A model generated the notes under the pieces. That model was given only the letters and a program-made list of their open reading frames with translations, was not told where the DNA came from and searched no databases. The position numbers and the translations under genes were made by a program. DNA of 64,000 nucleotides from Hymenobacter ginkgonis (GTDB lineage: Bacteria > Bacteroidota > Bacteroidia > Cytophagales > Hymenobacteraceae): assembly GCF_009755225.1 (NCBI RefSeq), contig NZ_WQKZ01000006.1, positions 155,048-219,047 on the forward strand, read 5' to 3'. Below, piece by piece: positions 36,368-44,110 of the stretch. Each line of letters opens with the position of its first letter. Position 1 is the stretch's first letter.

Positions 36368-38962
36368 ATGCCCTTCTCTTTACGCGCTGCCGCCCGCCTG
36401 GGGCTGGCCCTACTGTTAGTGCCGTGCTCGTGGCTGGTTGCCACGGCGCAAGCCCCCAAAACTTACACGTCGTCGGAAATCCTGCTAAGGCTGAAAAAGC
36501 TGAATGTAGTAGGTTCGGTGATGTACATCGCCGCCCACCCCGACGACGAAAACACTCGCCTGCTGGCCTACCTCGCCAACGGCCGCCTGCTCGAAACCAG
36601 CTACCTCAGCTGCACCCGCGGCGACGGCGGCCAAGACCTCATTGGCCCCGAACTGCGCGAGCAGCTCGGCGTCATCCGCACGCAGGAGTTGCTCGCGGCG
36701 CGCCGCATCGACGGGGCGCACCAATACTTCACCCGTGCCAACGACTTCGGTTTTAGCAAGACGTCGGCCGAGACTTTCACCATTTGGGATAAGGAGCAGG
36801 TGCTCAGCGATATGGTGTGGGTAATTCGCCAGCGTCGGCCCGATGTGCTCATCACCCGCTTCCCGCCCGATGCCCGCGCCGGCCACGGCCACCACCAGGC
36901 CAGCGCCATCCTAGCCGCCGAAGCCTTCGACGCCGCCGGCGACCCCAAGCGCTTCCCCGAGCAGCTCAAATACGTGCAAGCCTGGCAGCCCAAGCGCCTG
37001 CTCTGGAACACCGGCAGCTACTTCGTGAAGCCCGGCGAAAGCATGGCCGGCTACCTCACCCTCGACGCCGGCGGCTACAACCCGCTGCTCGGCCAGAGCT
37101 ACGGCGAAATCGCGGCCCATTCGCGCTCGCAGCACCGCAGCCAGGGCTTTGGTGCATCCGCCCAGCGCGGCGAGGCGCCGGAGTATTTCCAGCCGGTGAA
37201 AGGCGCCGCCGCGCAGAAGGATTTATTCGATGGCATCGACCAGACTTGGAACCGCGTGCCAGGCGGCGCAGCCATCGGAAAAATGGTGGATGAAGTAGTT
37301 CGGAAGTACGACGCGGCGAATCCGAGCGCGAGCGTGGCAGAATTGGCCAAAATTCACGAAGCACTCCTTCGCTTGAGAACGGGTGCGAAGGATTTTTTCT
37401 GGCTGGATGAAAAGCTGACCGCTATTGCTACCCTGCTGCAAGCTTGTGCAGGAATTTATGCGGAGGCAACGGTCAATGAGCCGACCCTTGCCAGCGGTGG
37501 AGAAACTTCCGTTACGTATGAAATTTTGAATCGGTCGGCCCTGCCCATAACGCTGAATAAAGTCAGGCTCTCAAAAAGCCACTTTCCGGGCGATGTAACG
37601 ACCATAACCTTAGATGACCCACGCGTAGACGCGAAGCAAACTGCCGAATTAACGCCTGGTAAGCGTGTGACGGGAACGCTACCTATTTCGAGCTTTACTA
37701 ACGCGCTGATTTCACAGCCCTACTGGCTACGGGAGCCAGGCTCGGTTGGCATGTACAAGTTTTCGGAGCCGGAATCTGACTTTAAGAGTATCACTCATTT
37801 TGTGCGCGGTATGCCCGAGAATGCGCCGGTCGCATCAGTGAGCTTTTCGTACGTCGTAAACGGTGTTCCTTACTACGCTATTACTGTCCCCGTCCAATAC
37901 AAGCACACCGACCCCGTGCTTGGCGAACTCTACCAGCCGCTGGCCGTGGTGCCGCCGGTGATGGTGAATATCCCCGCCGCTCGCGCCTACGTCTTTGCCG
38001 ACCAGCAGCCCAAGCAAGTACCCGTGACGCTGCGCGCCGGCCAGGCGGGGGTAGGCGGGTCTCTGGCCTTGCAGGTGCCCGCTGGTTGGCAAGCTGAGCC
38101 GGCCACGGTAGCTTTCAATTTGAAGAATAAAGACGACGAGCAGACTGTCAACTTCACGCTCCGCCCGCTGGCCGGCGCGGCCGAGGGCAAGAGCGAACTG
38201 CATGCCGTAGCCACCGTGGGCGGCCAGCAATACAGCCGGGGCATTCAGACGATTGAATACCCGCACATTCCGACCCAAACGCTATTCCCCGAGGCCACGG
38301 CGCCGCTGGTGAAACTGAACGTGGCGCGCGGCCACACTAAAAACGTCGGTTACCTCATGGGCGCCGGCGACGAAGTGCCCGAGGCGCTGCGCCAACTCGG
38401 CTATACGGTGAGCTTGCTCGACCCCGCTACCGACCTCACCGCCGAGCGCCTCGCCAAGTACGACGCCGTAGTGCTGGGCGTGCGCGCCTACAACGTCCTC
38501 GACCGCCTCAAAACCCAGCAGCCCGAGCTGTTGAAGTACGTCGAAAACGGCGGCACCATGCTGGTGCAGTACGTGGTGAACCGCGGCACTGTGCTGCCCG
38601 AAATTGGCCCCTACCCCCTCTCCCTGTCGGCCGACCGCGTGACGGTGGAAGGAGCCCCCGTAACCTTCCTCAGCCCCAAAACCCCGTTGCTGAGCGCTCC
38701 TAATAAAATCACGGCGGCCGATTTTCAGGGTTGGGTGCAGGAGCAGGGACTGTACTACCCCTCCACTTGGGATGCACATTATCAAACGGTTATCGCCAGC
38801 CACGACCCCGGCGAAACCGATAAGCAGAGCGCCATTCTGGTGGCGCCCTACGGCAAAGGGCGCTACATCTACACCGGCTTATCGCTGTTTAGGGAGCTGC
38901 CGGCCGGCGTGCCGGGTGCCTTCCGCATTCTGGCCAACCTGGTAGAGTCGGGCGGCAAGTAG
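36368..38962 (+). CDS. PIG-L-family deacetylase, exported, with long C-terminal region
   Basis: Encodes 864 residues from the ATG at 36368. A signal peptide (about 1-28) is followed by the PIG-L/LmbE domain (about 45-300): the metal-binding AAHPDDEN at residues 55-62 and GHGHHQASAILAAEAF near 178, as in zinc enzymes that remove acetyl groups from N-acetylglucosamine-type sugars. The C-terminal half holds NEW3/Ig-like beta domains (about 370-620) and a glutamine-amidotransferase-like alpha/beta domain (about 640-860, DAVVLGVRAYN), as in large secreted PIG-L proteins of Bacteroidota. Between about 37290 and 37880 base composition drops clearly (about 43% GC in one 60-base sample), unlike either side. 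The natural substrate is unknown. Confidence 0.9.
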   Translation: MPFSLRAAARLGLALLLVPCSWLVATAQAPKTYTSSEILLRLKKLNVVGSVMYIAAHPDDENTRLLAYLANGRLLETSYLSCTRGDGGQDLIGPELREQLGVIRTQELLAARRIDGAHQYFTRANDFGFSKTSAETFTIWDKEQVLSDMVWVIRQRRPDVLITRFPPDARAGHGHHQASAILAAEAFDAAGDPKRFPEQLKYVQAWQPKRLLWNTGSYFVKPGESMAGYLTLDAGGYNPLLGQSYGEIAAHSRSQHRSQGFGASAQRGEAPEYFQPVKGAAAQKDLFDGIDQTWNRVPGGAAIGKMVDEVVRKYDAANPSASVAELAKIHEALLRLRTGAKDFFWLDEKLTAIATLLQACAGIYAEATVNEPTLASGGETSVTYEILNRSALPITLNKVRLSKSHFPGDVTTITLDDPRVDAKQTAELTPGKRVTGTLPISSFTNALISQPYWLREPGSVGMYKFSEPESDFKSITHFVRGMPENAPVASVSFSYVVNGVPYYAITVPVQYKHTDPVLGELYQPLAVVPPVMVNIPAARAYVFADQQPKQVPVTLRAGQAGVGGSLALQVPAGWQAEPATVAFNLKNKDDEQTVNFTLRPLAGAAEGKSELHAVATVGGQQYSRGIQTIEYPHIPTQTLFPEATAPLVKLNVARGHTKNVGYLMGAGDEVPEALRQLGYTVSLLDPATDLTAERLAKYDAVVLGVRAYNVLDRLKTQQPELLKYVENGGTMLVQYVVNRGTVLPEIGPYPLSLSADRVTVEGAPVTFLSPKTPLLSAPNKITAADFQGWVQEQGLYYPSTWDAHYQTVIASHDPGETDKQSAILVAPYGKGRYIYTGLSLFRELPAGVPGAFRILANLVESGGK

Positions 38963-38981
38963 GATTCAATAAACGTACGCT

Positions 38982-39115
38982 TTAGCTAAAAAAGAACGTC
39001 ATGCTGAGCGCAGCCGAAGCATCTCGCTTGGGCCGCTAGGGTAGTAACCTAACGATTCGAGCGAGATGCTTCGGCAAGCGGACGCCAGATGAGCATGACG
39101 TTCTTTTTTAGTTAA
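38982..39115. repeat. Long inverted-repeat element, GAACGTCATGCTGAGC family
   Basis: About 134 bases with arms TTAGCTAAAAAAGAACG and CGTTCTTTTTTAGTTAA. The core GGTAGTAACCTAACGA and CGAGCGAGATGCTTCGGC match the 28045 copy, and CGCCAGATGAGCA matches the 11797 copy. The right arm ends just before the aspartate kinase -7 box. Confidence 0.88.
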
Positions 39116-39119
39116 GCTC

Positions 39120-39127
39120 TAAGTTTG
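39120..39127 (+). promoter_or_regulatory. -7 box of the aspartate kinase gene
   Basis: TAAGTTTG matches TAnnTTTG exactly, only five bases after the inverted repeat, whose right arm would occupy the -33 region. Confidence 0.55.
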
Positions 39128-39174
39128 CGAGCGCCGAGGCACTGCCCGGCGCCATTTTCTTTTTGCAATATCTC

Positions 39175-40551
39175 GTGCTCACAGTAGAAAAAATCGGCGG
39201 TACTTCCATGACCGCCTTCGCCGATGTTCTGCAGAACATCATTTTCCACGGCCGCCAGGGCCAGGAAGTATACAACCGCATTTTCGTCGTTTCGGCCTAC
39301 GCCAACGTCACTAACTGGCTGCTGGAGAATAAGAAAACCGGCGCGCCCGGCGTATATCACCACATCACCCAAAACCAGGAATTCCGAGCAGCCCTCCAGG
39401 AAGTGGCCGCTAAGCTGCAAGAGCTAAATAAGGCCTACGCCCCGCTAGGCCTCGACCTGGCCGTAGCCGATGCCTTTATCGCCGAGCGCATCAACCAGGC
39501 CCAAACCTACCTCGAAAGCCTGACCAACGTGCTGGCTTCGGGCTACGTCAACAGCACTAATATCCTGCAAGCAGCCCGCGAAATCCTGGCCAGTATCGGC
39601 GAGGCGCACTCGGCTTTCAACTCGGTCAACATCTTGCAAAACCGGGGGGTAGGCGCCACGCTCATCGACCTCAGCGGCTTCGACGACGCGCGCGCCCTCA
39701 CCATCGACGAGCGCATTCAGCAAGCCTTCGCGGGTATCGACTTTGCCAATACCATCTGCATTGCCACGGGCTACACCAAGGGCACCGAAGGCATTATGCG
39801 TGAGTTCGACCGTGGCTATTCGGAAGTGACTTTCAGTAAGATAGCCGTAGCTGTGCAGCCGCAGGAAGCCATCATCCACAAGGAATACCACCTCTGCTCG
39901 GCCGACCCCATGCTGGTGGGCGTGGACCAGTGCCACCCGGTATGCTTCACCAACTACGACGTGGCCGACCAGCTTGCCGATGTGGGCATGGAGGCCATCC
40001 ACCCTAAAGCATCGAAGCCGTTGGAAATCAACGCCATCGACCTGCGCATCAAAAACACCTTCGACCCCGAGCACCCCGGCACGCTCATCACCCGCGATTT
40101 TGTTTCGGAGAAAAAGCACGTCGAAGTCATCACTGGCACCGATAAAGTGGTGATGATTGACATTTACGACCCACTAATGGTGGGCACCGCCGGCTTCGAC
40201 CTGCACCTGATGCAGGCCTTTTACGACCTCAACGTCAGCTACATCTTCAAGGCCACCAGCGCCAACAGCATCTCGTTACTCATCTGGCAGAAAGATTTGA
40301 AGCCGCAGCTCGTCGCGGAGCTGGAGGCCAAATACGAGAAAATCACCGTCGAAAATGCGTCGATGGTCTGCCTCATCGGTTCCAACATCGACCAGCCGGG
40401 CCTGCTGGCGCACGCCGCCGGCGCGCTGGCCGAAGCCGGTATCAATATCCGCAGCGCTGGCTTTGCGCTGCGCAAGGTGAACATCCAGTTCATCATCGCC
40501 CGCGAAGATTACAAGGCCGCTATCGTGGCTCTGAACAAAGCAATGGGGTAG
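39175..40551 (+). CDS. Aspartate kinase
   Basis: Encodes 458 residues from a GTG at 39175; a TTG four codons earlier is possible. It catalyses ATP-dependent phosphorylation of aspartate, the first step toward lysine, threonine and methionine. The N-terminal VEKIGGTSM is the amino-acid kinase phosphate loop, FVVSAYANVTNWLLENKKTG follows, and GYSEVTFSKIAVAV matches the aspartate-binding region. Two C-terminal ACT domains are visible (about 310-380 and 385-455, MVCLIGSNIDQPGLLAHAAG), which usually mediate feedback by lysine or threonine. The sequence resembles the Ask_ect subgroup, but no ectoine genes are near, so it may be the general enzyme. The GTG/TTG choice is the main doubt. Confidence 0.9.
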   Translation: MLTVEKIGGTSMTAFADVLQNIIFHGRQGQEVYNRIFVVSAYANVTNWLLENKKTGAPGVYHHITQNQEFRAALQEVAAKLQELNKAYAPLGLDLAVADAFIAERINQAQTYLESLTNVLASGYVNSTNILQAAREILASIGEAHSAFNSVNILQNRGVGATLIDLSGFDDARALTIDERIQQAFAGIDFANTICIATGYTKGTEGIMREFDRGYSEVTFSKIAVAVQPQEAIIHKEYHLCSADPMLVGVDQCHPVCFTNYDVADQLADVGMEAIHPKASKPLEINAIDLRIKNTFDPEHPGTLITRDFVSEKKHVEVITGTDKVVMIDIYDPLMVGTAGFDLHLMQAFYDLNVSYIFKATSANSISLLIWQKDLKPQLVAELEAKYEKITVENASMVCLIGSNIDQPGLLAHAAGALAEAGINIRSAGFALRKVNIQFIIAREDYKAAIVALNKAMG

Positions 40552-40584
40552 GACCCGCCGGTCCGGCGCTGGGTCTAGGCCCAC

Positions 40585-40637
40585 AAAAAGGCCGTCCTGC
40601 ACCACTGAATAACCAGCGGTGCAAGACGGCCTTTTTT
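40585..40637. terminator. Bidirectional terminator after the aspartate kinase gene
   Basis: A long stem from AAAAAGGCCGTC and GACGGCCTTTTTT with an internal GCACC/GGTGC extension, between convergent genes. Confidence 0.9.
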
Positions 40638-40651
40638 AATTTAGACGGCAA

Positions 40652-41533
40652 TTACTTACCCATTTTCTTGGCTTCGGCTACCAGCTCGTCGCCCATTTTG
40701 GCGTAGTCTCCATTGGCGGGGGTAGCAGCCAGGGCCAGCTTTTTCGACTGCTCGGCGGCCGCGATGGCCGCGCGATAGTTCTTCATTCTCAGTTGGATGC
40801 GTGCCTCTGTATTCACGTTCCAGTACTTAGGTTCGGTGGCGTTGGCCTTCTGAATCCAGGTCAGCGCCTGCTTCGAATCTTTGTTGTTGTCGAAGTAGTA
40901 AACCGCGGCCGACGCTAGGTCGGCAGTAGTGGGGGTAGGGTTTTTAATGACCTTCTCGTCGATTTGGGCCTGTACCTTGCCATCTACATCGCTCATTATC
41001 TTGAACTTCGCGCCCGTCATATCCCACAGAATGTCCACGGTGGCGGTGGCAGGCGTCAGCTCAGCAAAGCTGATGGTAAAGGTTTCGACCTTGGTAGCCA
41101 GCTTGTAAGGCTTAATGGTAAAGTGGGCCACGTCCTGGTCATCCTTAAACCCGTCCACATCAGCGCCTTGCTTGAGGCTTTTGTTAAGCACTACCGTCCA
41201 CTCCGTAGCGTTCGGAATGGTGTAGAGGCCGTATTCACCGGCCGGAATTTTCTTGCCCTCAATCGTTACATCGTCCGAAAACTTGATGCTCGTGGTGGCA
41301 TTGGCGCCCGTGCGCCAGCGCTTGCCATAGGGTACCAGCGTGCCGAAGACCGGCCGGCCTTTTACCCCTGGCCGCGAGTACGTAATGATAACATCAGTGA
41401 GGCCCACCCGCTGCATTATCGTGCTCTTGGGGCTGGGTTGGGGGGTAGTAATCTGGGCTTGAGCGGCGGAGGCCGCCAGCAGGGTGGTTGTAAGCACCAC
41501 CGCTGCGCTAACGTGCATGGCAAAATTCTTCAT
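40652..41533 (-). CDS. DUF2911 protein with C-terminal helical repeat region
   Basis: Encodes 293 residues from the ATG at 41533. A signal peptide (1-26, ending AASAAQAQ) leads to the DUF2911 domain (about 30-180): ITYSRPGVKGRPVFG, VPYGKRWRTGANATT, IPAGEYGLYTIPN and TIKPYKLATKVETF. DUF2911 is a beta-sandwich of unknown role in exported Bacteroidota proteins. The last 85 residues (about 208-293) form a helical, TPR-like tail (KYWNVNTEARIQLRMKNYRAA). The neighbouring upstream gene encodes a near copy of the tail without the DUF2911 domain, a clear local duplication. Confidence 0.93.
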   Translation of the reverse strand: MKNFAMHVSAAVVLTTTLLAASAAQAQITTPQPSPKSTIMQRVGLTDVIITYSRPGVKGRPVFGTLVPYGKRWRTGANATTSIKFSDDVTIEGKKIPAGEYGLYTIPNATEWTVVLNKSLKQGADVDGFKDDQDVAHFTIKPYKLATKVETFTISFAELTPATATVDILWDMTGAKFKIMSDVDGKVQAQIDEKVIKNPTPTTADLASAAVYYFDNNKDSKQALTWIQKANATEPKYWNVNTEARIQLRMKNYRAAIAAAEQSKKLALAATPANGDYAKMGDELVAEAKKMGK

Positions 41534-41575
41534 AAGCACGAAGCTACTAGGGAGGGTGCATACGTGCCGGCCTCA

Positions 41576-41612
41576 AACAATAAAACCCGCCACAAAGGCG
41601 GGTTTTATTGTT
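41576..41612. terminator. Terminator between the DUF2911 gene and its paralogue
   Basis: AACAATAAAACCCGCC (41576-41591) and GGCGGGTTTTATTGTT (41597-41612) form a perfect 16-bp stem with a five-base loop. It is downstream of the 41648 gene on the minus strand. Confidence 0.88.
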
Positions 41613-41647
41613 GTATAAGGGGATAGGGCCCGTACGCTGGCCGCGGC

Positions 41648-42124
41648 TTATTTCTGAGCCAGCAGATGCGCTTGCGCTACCATATTGGCGCTGAGCAGCA
41701 CGTATTCTTTGCTAACGGGCATGGCTTTGACGGCCAACTTGTAGGCTTGTTCAGCAACGGTGCGAGCGCCGTGATAATCCTTCATTTTCAGGCGGATACG
41801 CGACTCTGTGTATAGGTTCCAGTAAGTGGGCGCGATGGAGTTGGTTTCCTGCATCCAAGCCAGCGCGGGGCTTAGGTCTTTGTGCGAATCGTCGTAGAAG
41901 GAAGCGCTTGCCTCCGGGGGCGGGGGCGTGCTAAGGTTGACGGCTGCTTCAGTAGCTGGCTCGGCCGTGGGCTGGCTGCTGGGGCTAGCTAGGGCAAAGG
42001 CGTCTGAGTTGGCCATCAAGGTTTTTGCCCCTGCCGGACTATTTTGAGCTTGGGCGCCTACTATAGATAGCAAGCCAGCTCCGAAGGCAAAGAGGGTGGT
42101 GCGATAGAAAGTAGAGATTGGCAT
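41648..42124 (-). CDS. Exported protein resembling the tail of the DUF2911 protein
   Basis: Encodes 158 residues from the ATG at 42124. After a signal peptide (1-26) and a Pro/Ala/Thr linker the C-terminal 85 residues (ALAWMQETNSIAPTYWNL, then RIRLKMKDYHGARTVAEQAY) align closely with the TPR-like tail of the DUF2911 protein encoded just downstream. The DUF2911 domain itself is absent. It therefore appears to be a truncated tandem paralogue. It sits beside an unusually AT-rich spacer (42125-42374), which includes the serS terminator. Role unknown; exported by prediction. Confidence 0.82.
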   Translation of the reverse strand: MPISTFYRTTLFAFGAGLLSIVGAQAQNSPAGAKTLMANSDAFALASPSSQPTAEPATEAAVNLSTPPPPEASASFYDDSHKDLSPALAWMQETNSIAPTYWNLYTESRIRLKMKDYHGARTVAEQAYKLAVKAMPVSKEYVLLSANMVAQAHLLAQK

Positions 42125-42285
42125 GAGCTTAATAGTAAGGCCGTTGACAATACCAAACTACTAACACCTTTTAGAAATGATACTTTTTGAGGTTGAAAAA
42201 GAGAAAGATTTATATTTTTTCTGAGGCCAAGCTAAAAAGCTGCTAGTTTCAGAAAATATTTTATTATCTTAATTGTATTAAAATA

Positions 42286-42328
42286 AGAATGGGTAGACCA
42301 CCTCTTTAAAGGTGGTGCTACCCATTCT
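42286..42328 (-). terminator. Terminator of serS in an AT-rich island
   Basis: Stem formed by AGAATGGGTAG-ACCACCT and AGGTGG-TGCTACCCATTCT, followed on the minus strand by TTATTTTAAT. The surrounding 42125-42374 spacer is strikingly AT-rich for this window. Confidence 0.85.
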
Positions 42329-42374
42329 ATCTAAGAAAAGTTATATAGCGTCGAGCCTTATATCAGCGCTCAAG

Positions 42375-43649
42375 CTATTTTATGGTGTCGAATCCGCAGT
42401 AAGCGTGCAGTACTTGCGGCAGGCGAATGCCTTCGGCCGTTTGGTTGTTTTCGAGCAACGCTGCTACAATGCGCGGCAGTGCCAGAGCGGAGCCATTGAG
42501 CGTATGTAGCAGTTGTGTTTTACCGCCTTCTACCTTATAACGACACTTAAGGCGATTGGCCTGGAAGGCTTCAAAATTGGAAACCGACGATACTTCGAGC
42601 CAGCGGCCCTGGGCTGCGCTCCACACTTCGAGGTCGTAGGTGAGCGCCGACGTAAAGCCCATGTCGCCGCCGCAGAGGCGCAGCACCCGGTAGGGAAGCT
42701 CTAGCTTTTGCAACAATTGCTCGACGTGGGCTACCATCGTTGCGTGGGCCGCGTAAGAATTGTCAGGCTGCGTGATTTGCACAATTTCGACCTTGTCGAA
42801 TTGGTGCAGGCGATTAAGCCCGCGCACATCGGCCCCCCAGGAGCCGGCCTCGCGGCGGAAGCATGGCGTGTAGCCCGTGTTGCGGATGGGCAGCTTTTCA
42901 ACCGGAATAATCTCGTCGCGGTACAGGTTGGTAATCGGCACCTCCGAAGTCGGAATCAAGTAGAGGTTATCGGCCGCATCGTGGTACATCTGGCCCTCTT
43001 TATCGGGCAGCTGGCCGGTGCCGTAGCCGCTGGCTTCGTTTACCAAGATGGGTGGCTGCACCTCCAGGTAACCCGCGTCGCGGGCTTCATCCAGAAAGAA
43101 GTTAACCAGCGCCCGTTGCAACCGTGCGCCCTGGCCCTTGTACACCGGAAAACCCGCTCCCGTGATTTTGATACCCAATTCAAAATCAATGATGTCGTAC
43201 TTCTTAATCAGTTCCCAGTGGGGTAGGGCGCCGGCGGCTAGTTCGGGCTTGGTACCGGCTTCGCGCACCACTTCATTGTCCTCGGCCGAGCGGCCGGCGG
43301 GCACGCTTTCGTGCGGCACGTTCGGAATTTTGTAGAGCAGTTCGGTTTGCGCTTTCTCGGTGGCCGTCAGCTCATCAGCATGCAGTTTAATCTGGGCTTT
43401 GAGTTCGGTCGTGCGCACTTTTAGGGCCTCGGCGCCGGCTTTATCGCCGCTTTTCATGAGGCCCCCAATCTGGCGGGCCAATTCATTGGCTTCGCTTTGG
43501 GCTTGGTCGTGCTGGGTTTGGAGCGAGCGGCGGCGCTGGTCGAGGTCGAGCACGGCCCGTACGTCGGCTTCGGCAGTTTTAAAATTGCGCTTGGCCAGGC
43601 CGGCCAACACGCGCTCAGTCTGGTCTTTGAGAACGGAAAGTTGCAGCAT
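42375..43649 (-). CDS. serS: Seryl-tRNA synthetase
   Basis: Encodes 424 residues from the ATG at 43649, the normal size for bacterial SerRS, which charges tRNA-Ser in the cytosol. The N-terminal coiled-coil arm (about 1-110) precedes the class II core: motif 2 GYTPCFRREAGSWGADVRGLNRLHQFDKVE, with the Ser/ATP-binding Arg and Glu residues, and the motif 3 segment FEAFQANRLKCRYKVEGGKTQLLHTLNGSALALPR. The in-frame upstream stretch is rejected because it overlaps the -7 box at 43657-43664. Very secure. Confidence 0.97.
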   Translation of the reverse strand: MLQLSVLKDQTERVLAGLAKRNFKTAEADVRAVLDLDQRRRSLQTQHDQAQSEANELARQIGGLMKSGDKAGAEALKVRTTELKAQIKLHADELTATEKAQTELLYKIPNVPHESVPAGRSAEDNEVVREAGTKPELAAGALPHWELIKKYDIIDFELGIKITGAGFPVYKGQGARLQRALVNFFLDEARDAGYLEVQPPILVNEASGYGTGQLPDKEGQMYHDAADNLYLIPTSEVPITNLYRDEIIPVEKLPIRNTGYTPCFRREAGSWGADVRGLNRLHQFDKVEIVQITQPDNSYAAHATMVAHVEQLLQKLELPYRVLRLCGGDMGFTSALTYDLEVWSAAQGRWLEVSSVSNFEAFQANRLKCRYKVEGGKTQLLHTLNGSALALPRIVAALLENNQTAEGIRLPQVLHAYCGFDTIK

Positions 43650-43656
43650 AATGCGG

Positions 43657-43664
43657 CAAAGGTA
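43657..43664 (-). promoter_or_regulatory. -7 box of serS
   Basis: Minus strand TACCTTTG, exact match to TAnnTTTG, about eight bases from the ATG at 43649, implying a very short leader. Confidence 0.45.
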
Positions 43665-44110
43665 GTTTTTTGAAAGTTGGAATTCGGAATAAGGCACCGA
43701 GAATGAAAAAGGAGAAATTATTGTCAAATTCTTCACTTACTTTTCAATTCTAGCTTCCTCCTTCTAAACTTTTCATTCATTCAACCCTGTTGGAGGTTTG
43801 CTCGTAATGGAGTAATATTGCAGTTGCAAGCTAGCCCGCGGGGTTAGCTAGGGCAGGCCTTACGGGCTCGCCCGCTGCGCAACCGGCCCAGTCATTTCGC
43901 TTTTGGTGGAGCTGTCGGTTGTCTATAGTCACCTCACTCATTTCCTGTCTGTTGCCCGCCGCTTTGTTGGTTATGTGGCGCCTTAGCGCTTCGTGTTGTT
44001 GGTTTCCGGCCTGCGGGGCCGGGTTGGCTTTGCGTGGCCCAGCCGCTGGTGGGCGCTGGTTGCTGCGCACCGGGCCAGGACCCTTCTGATTTCTCTTCCC
44101 TACCCCCTTT
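43665..44110. other. Long leader and spacer upstream of rho
   Basis: The stretch 43650-44110 (461 bases) between divergent serS and rho holds no gene I can support. TAATATTG near 43811 is one base off a -7 box, and CTAGCCCGCGGGGTTAGCTAG (about 43829-43850) could form a small hairpin. A 5' leader of about 290 bases on rho would fit autoregulation by premature termination, known for rho in other bacteria, but that is inference. Confidence 0.4.
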
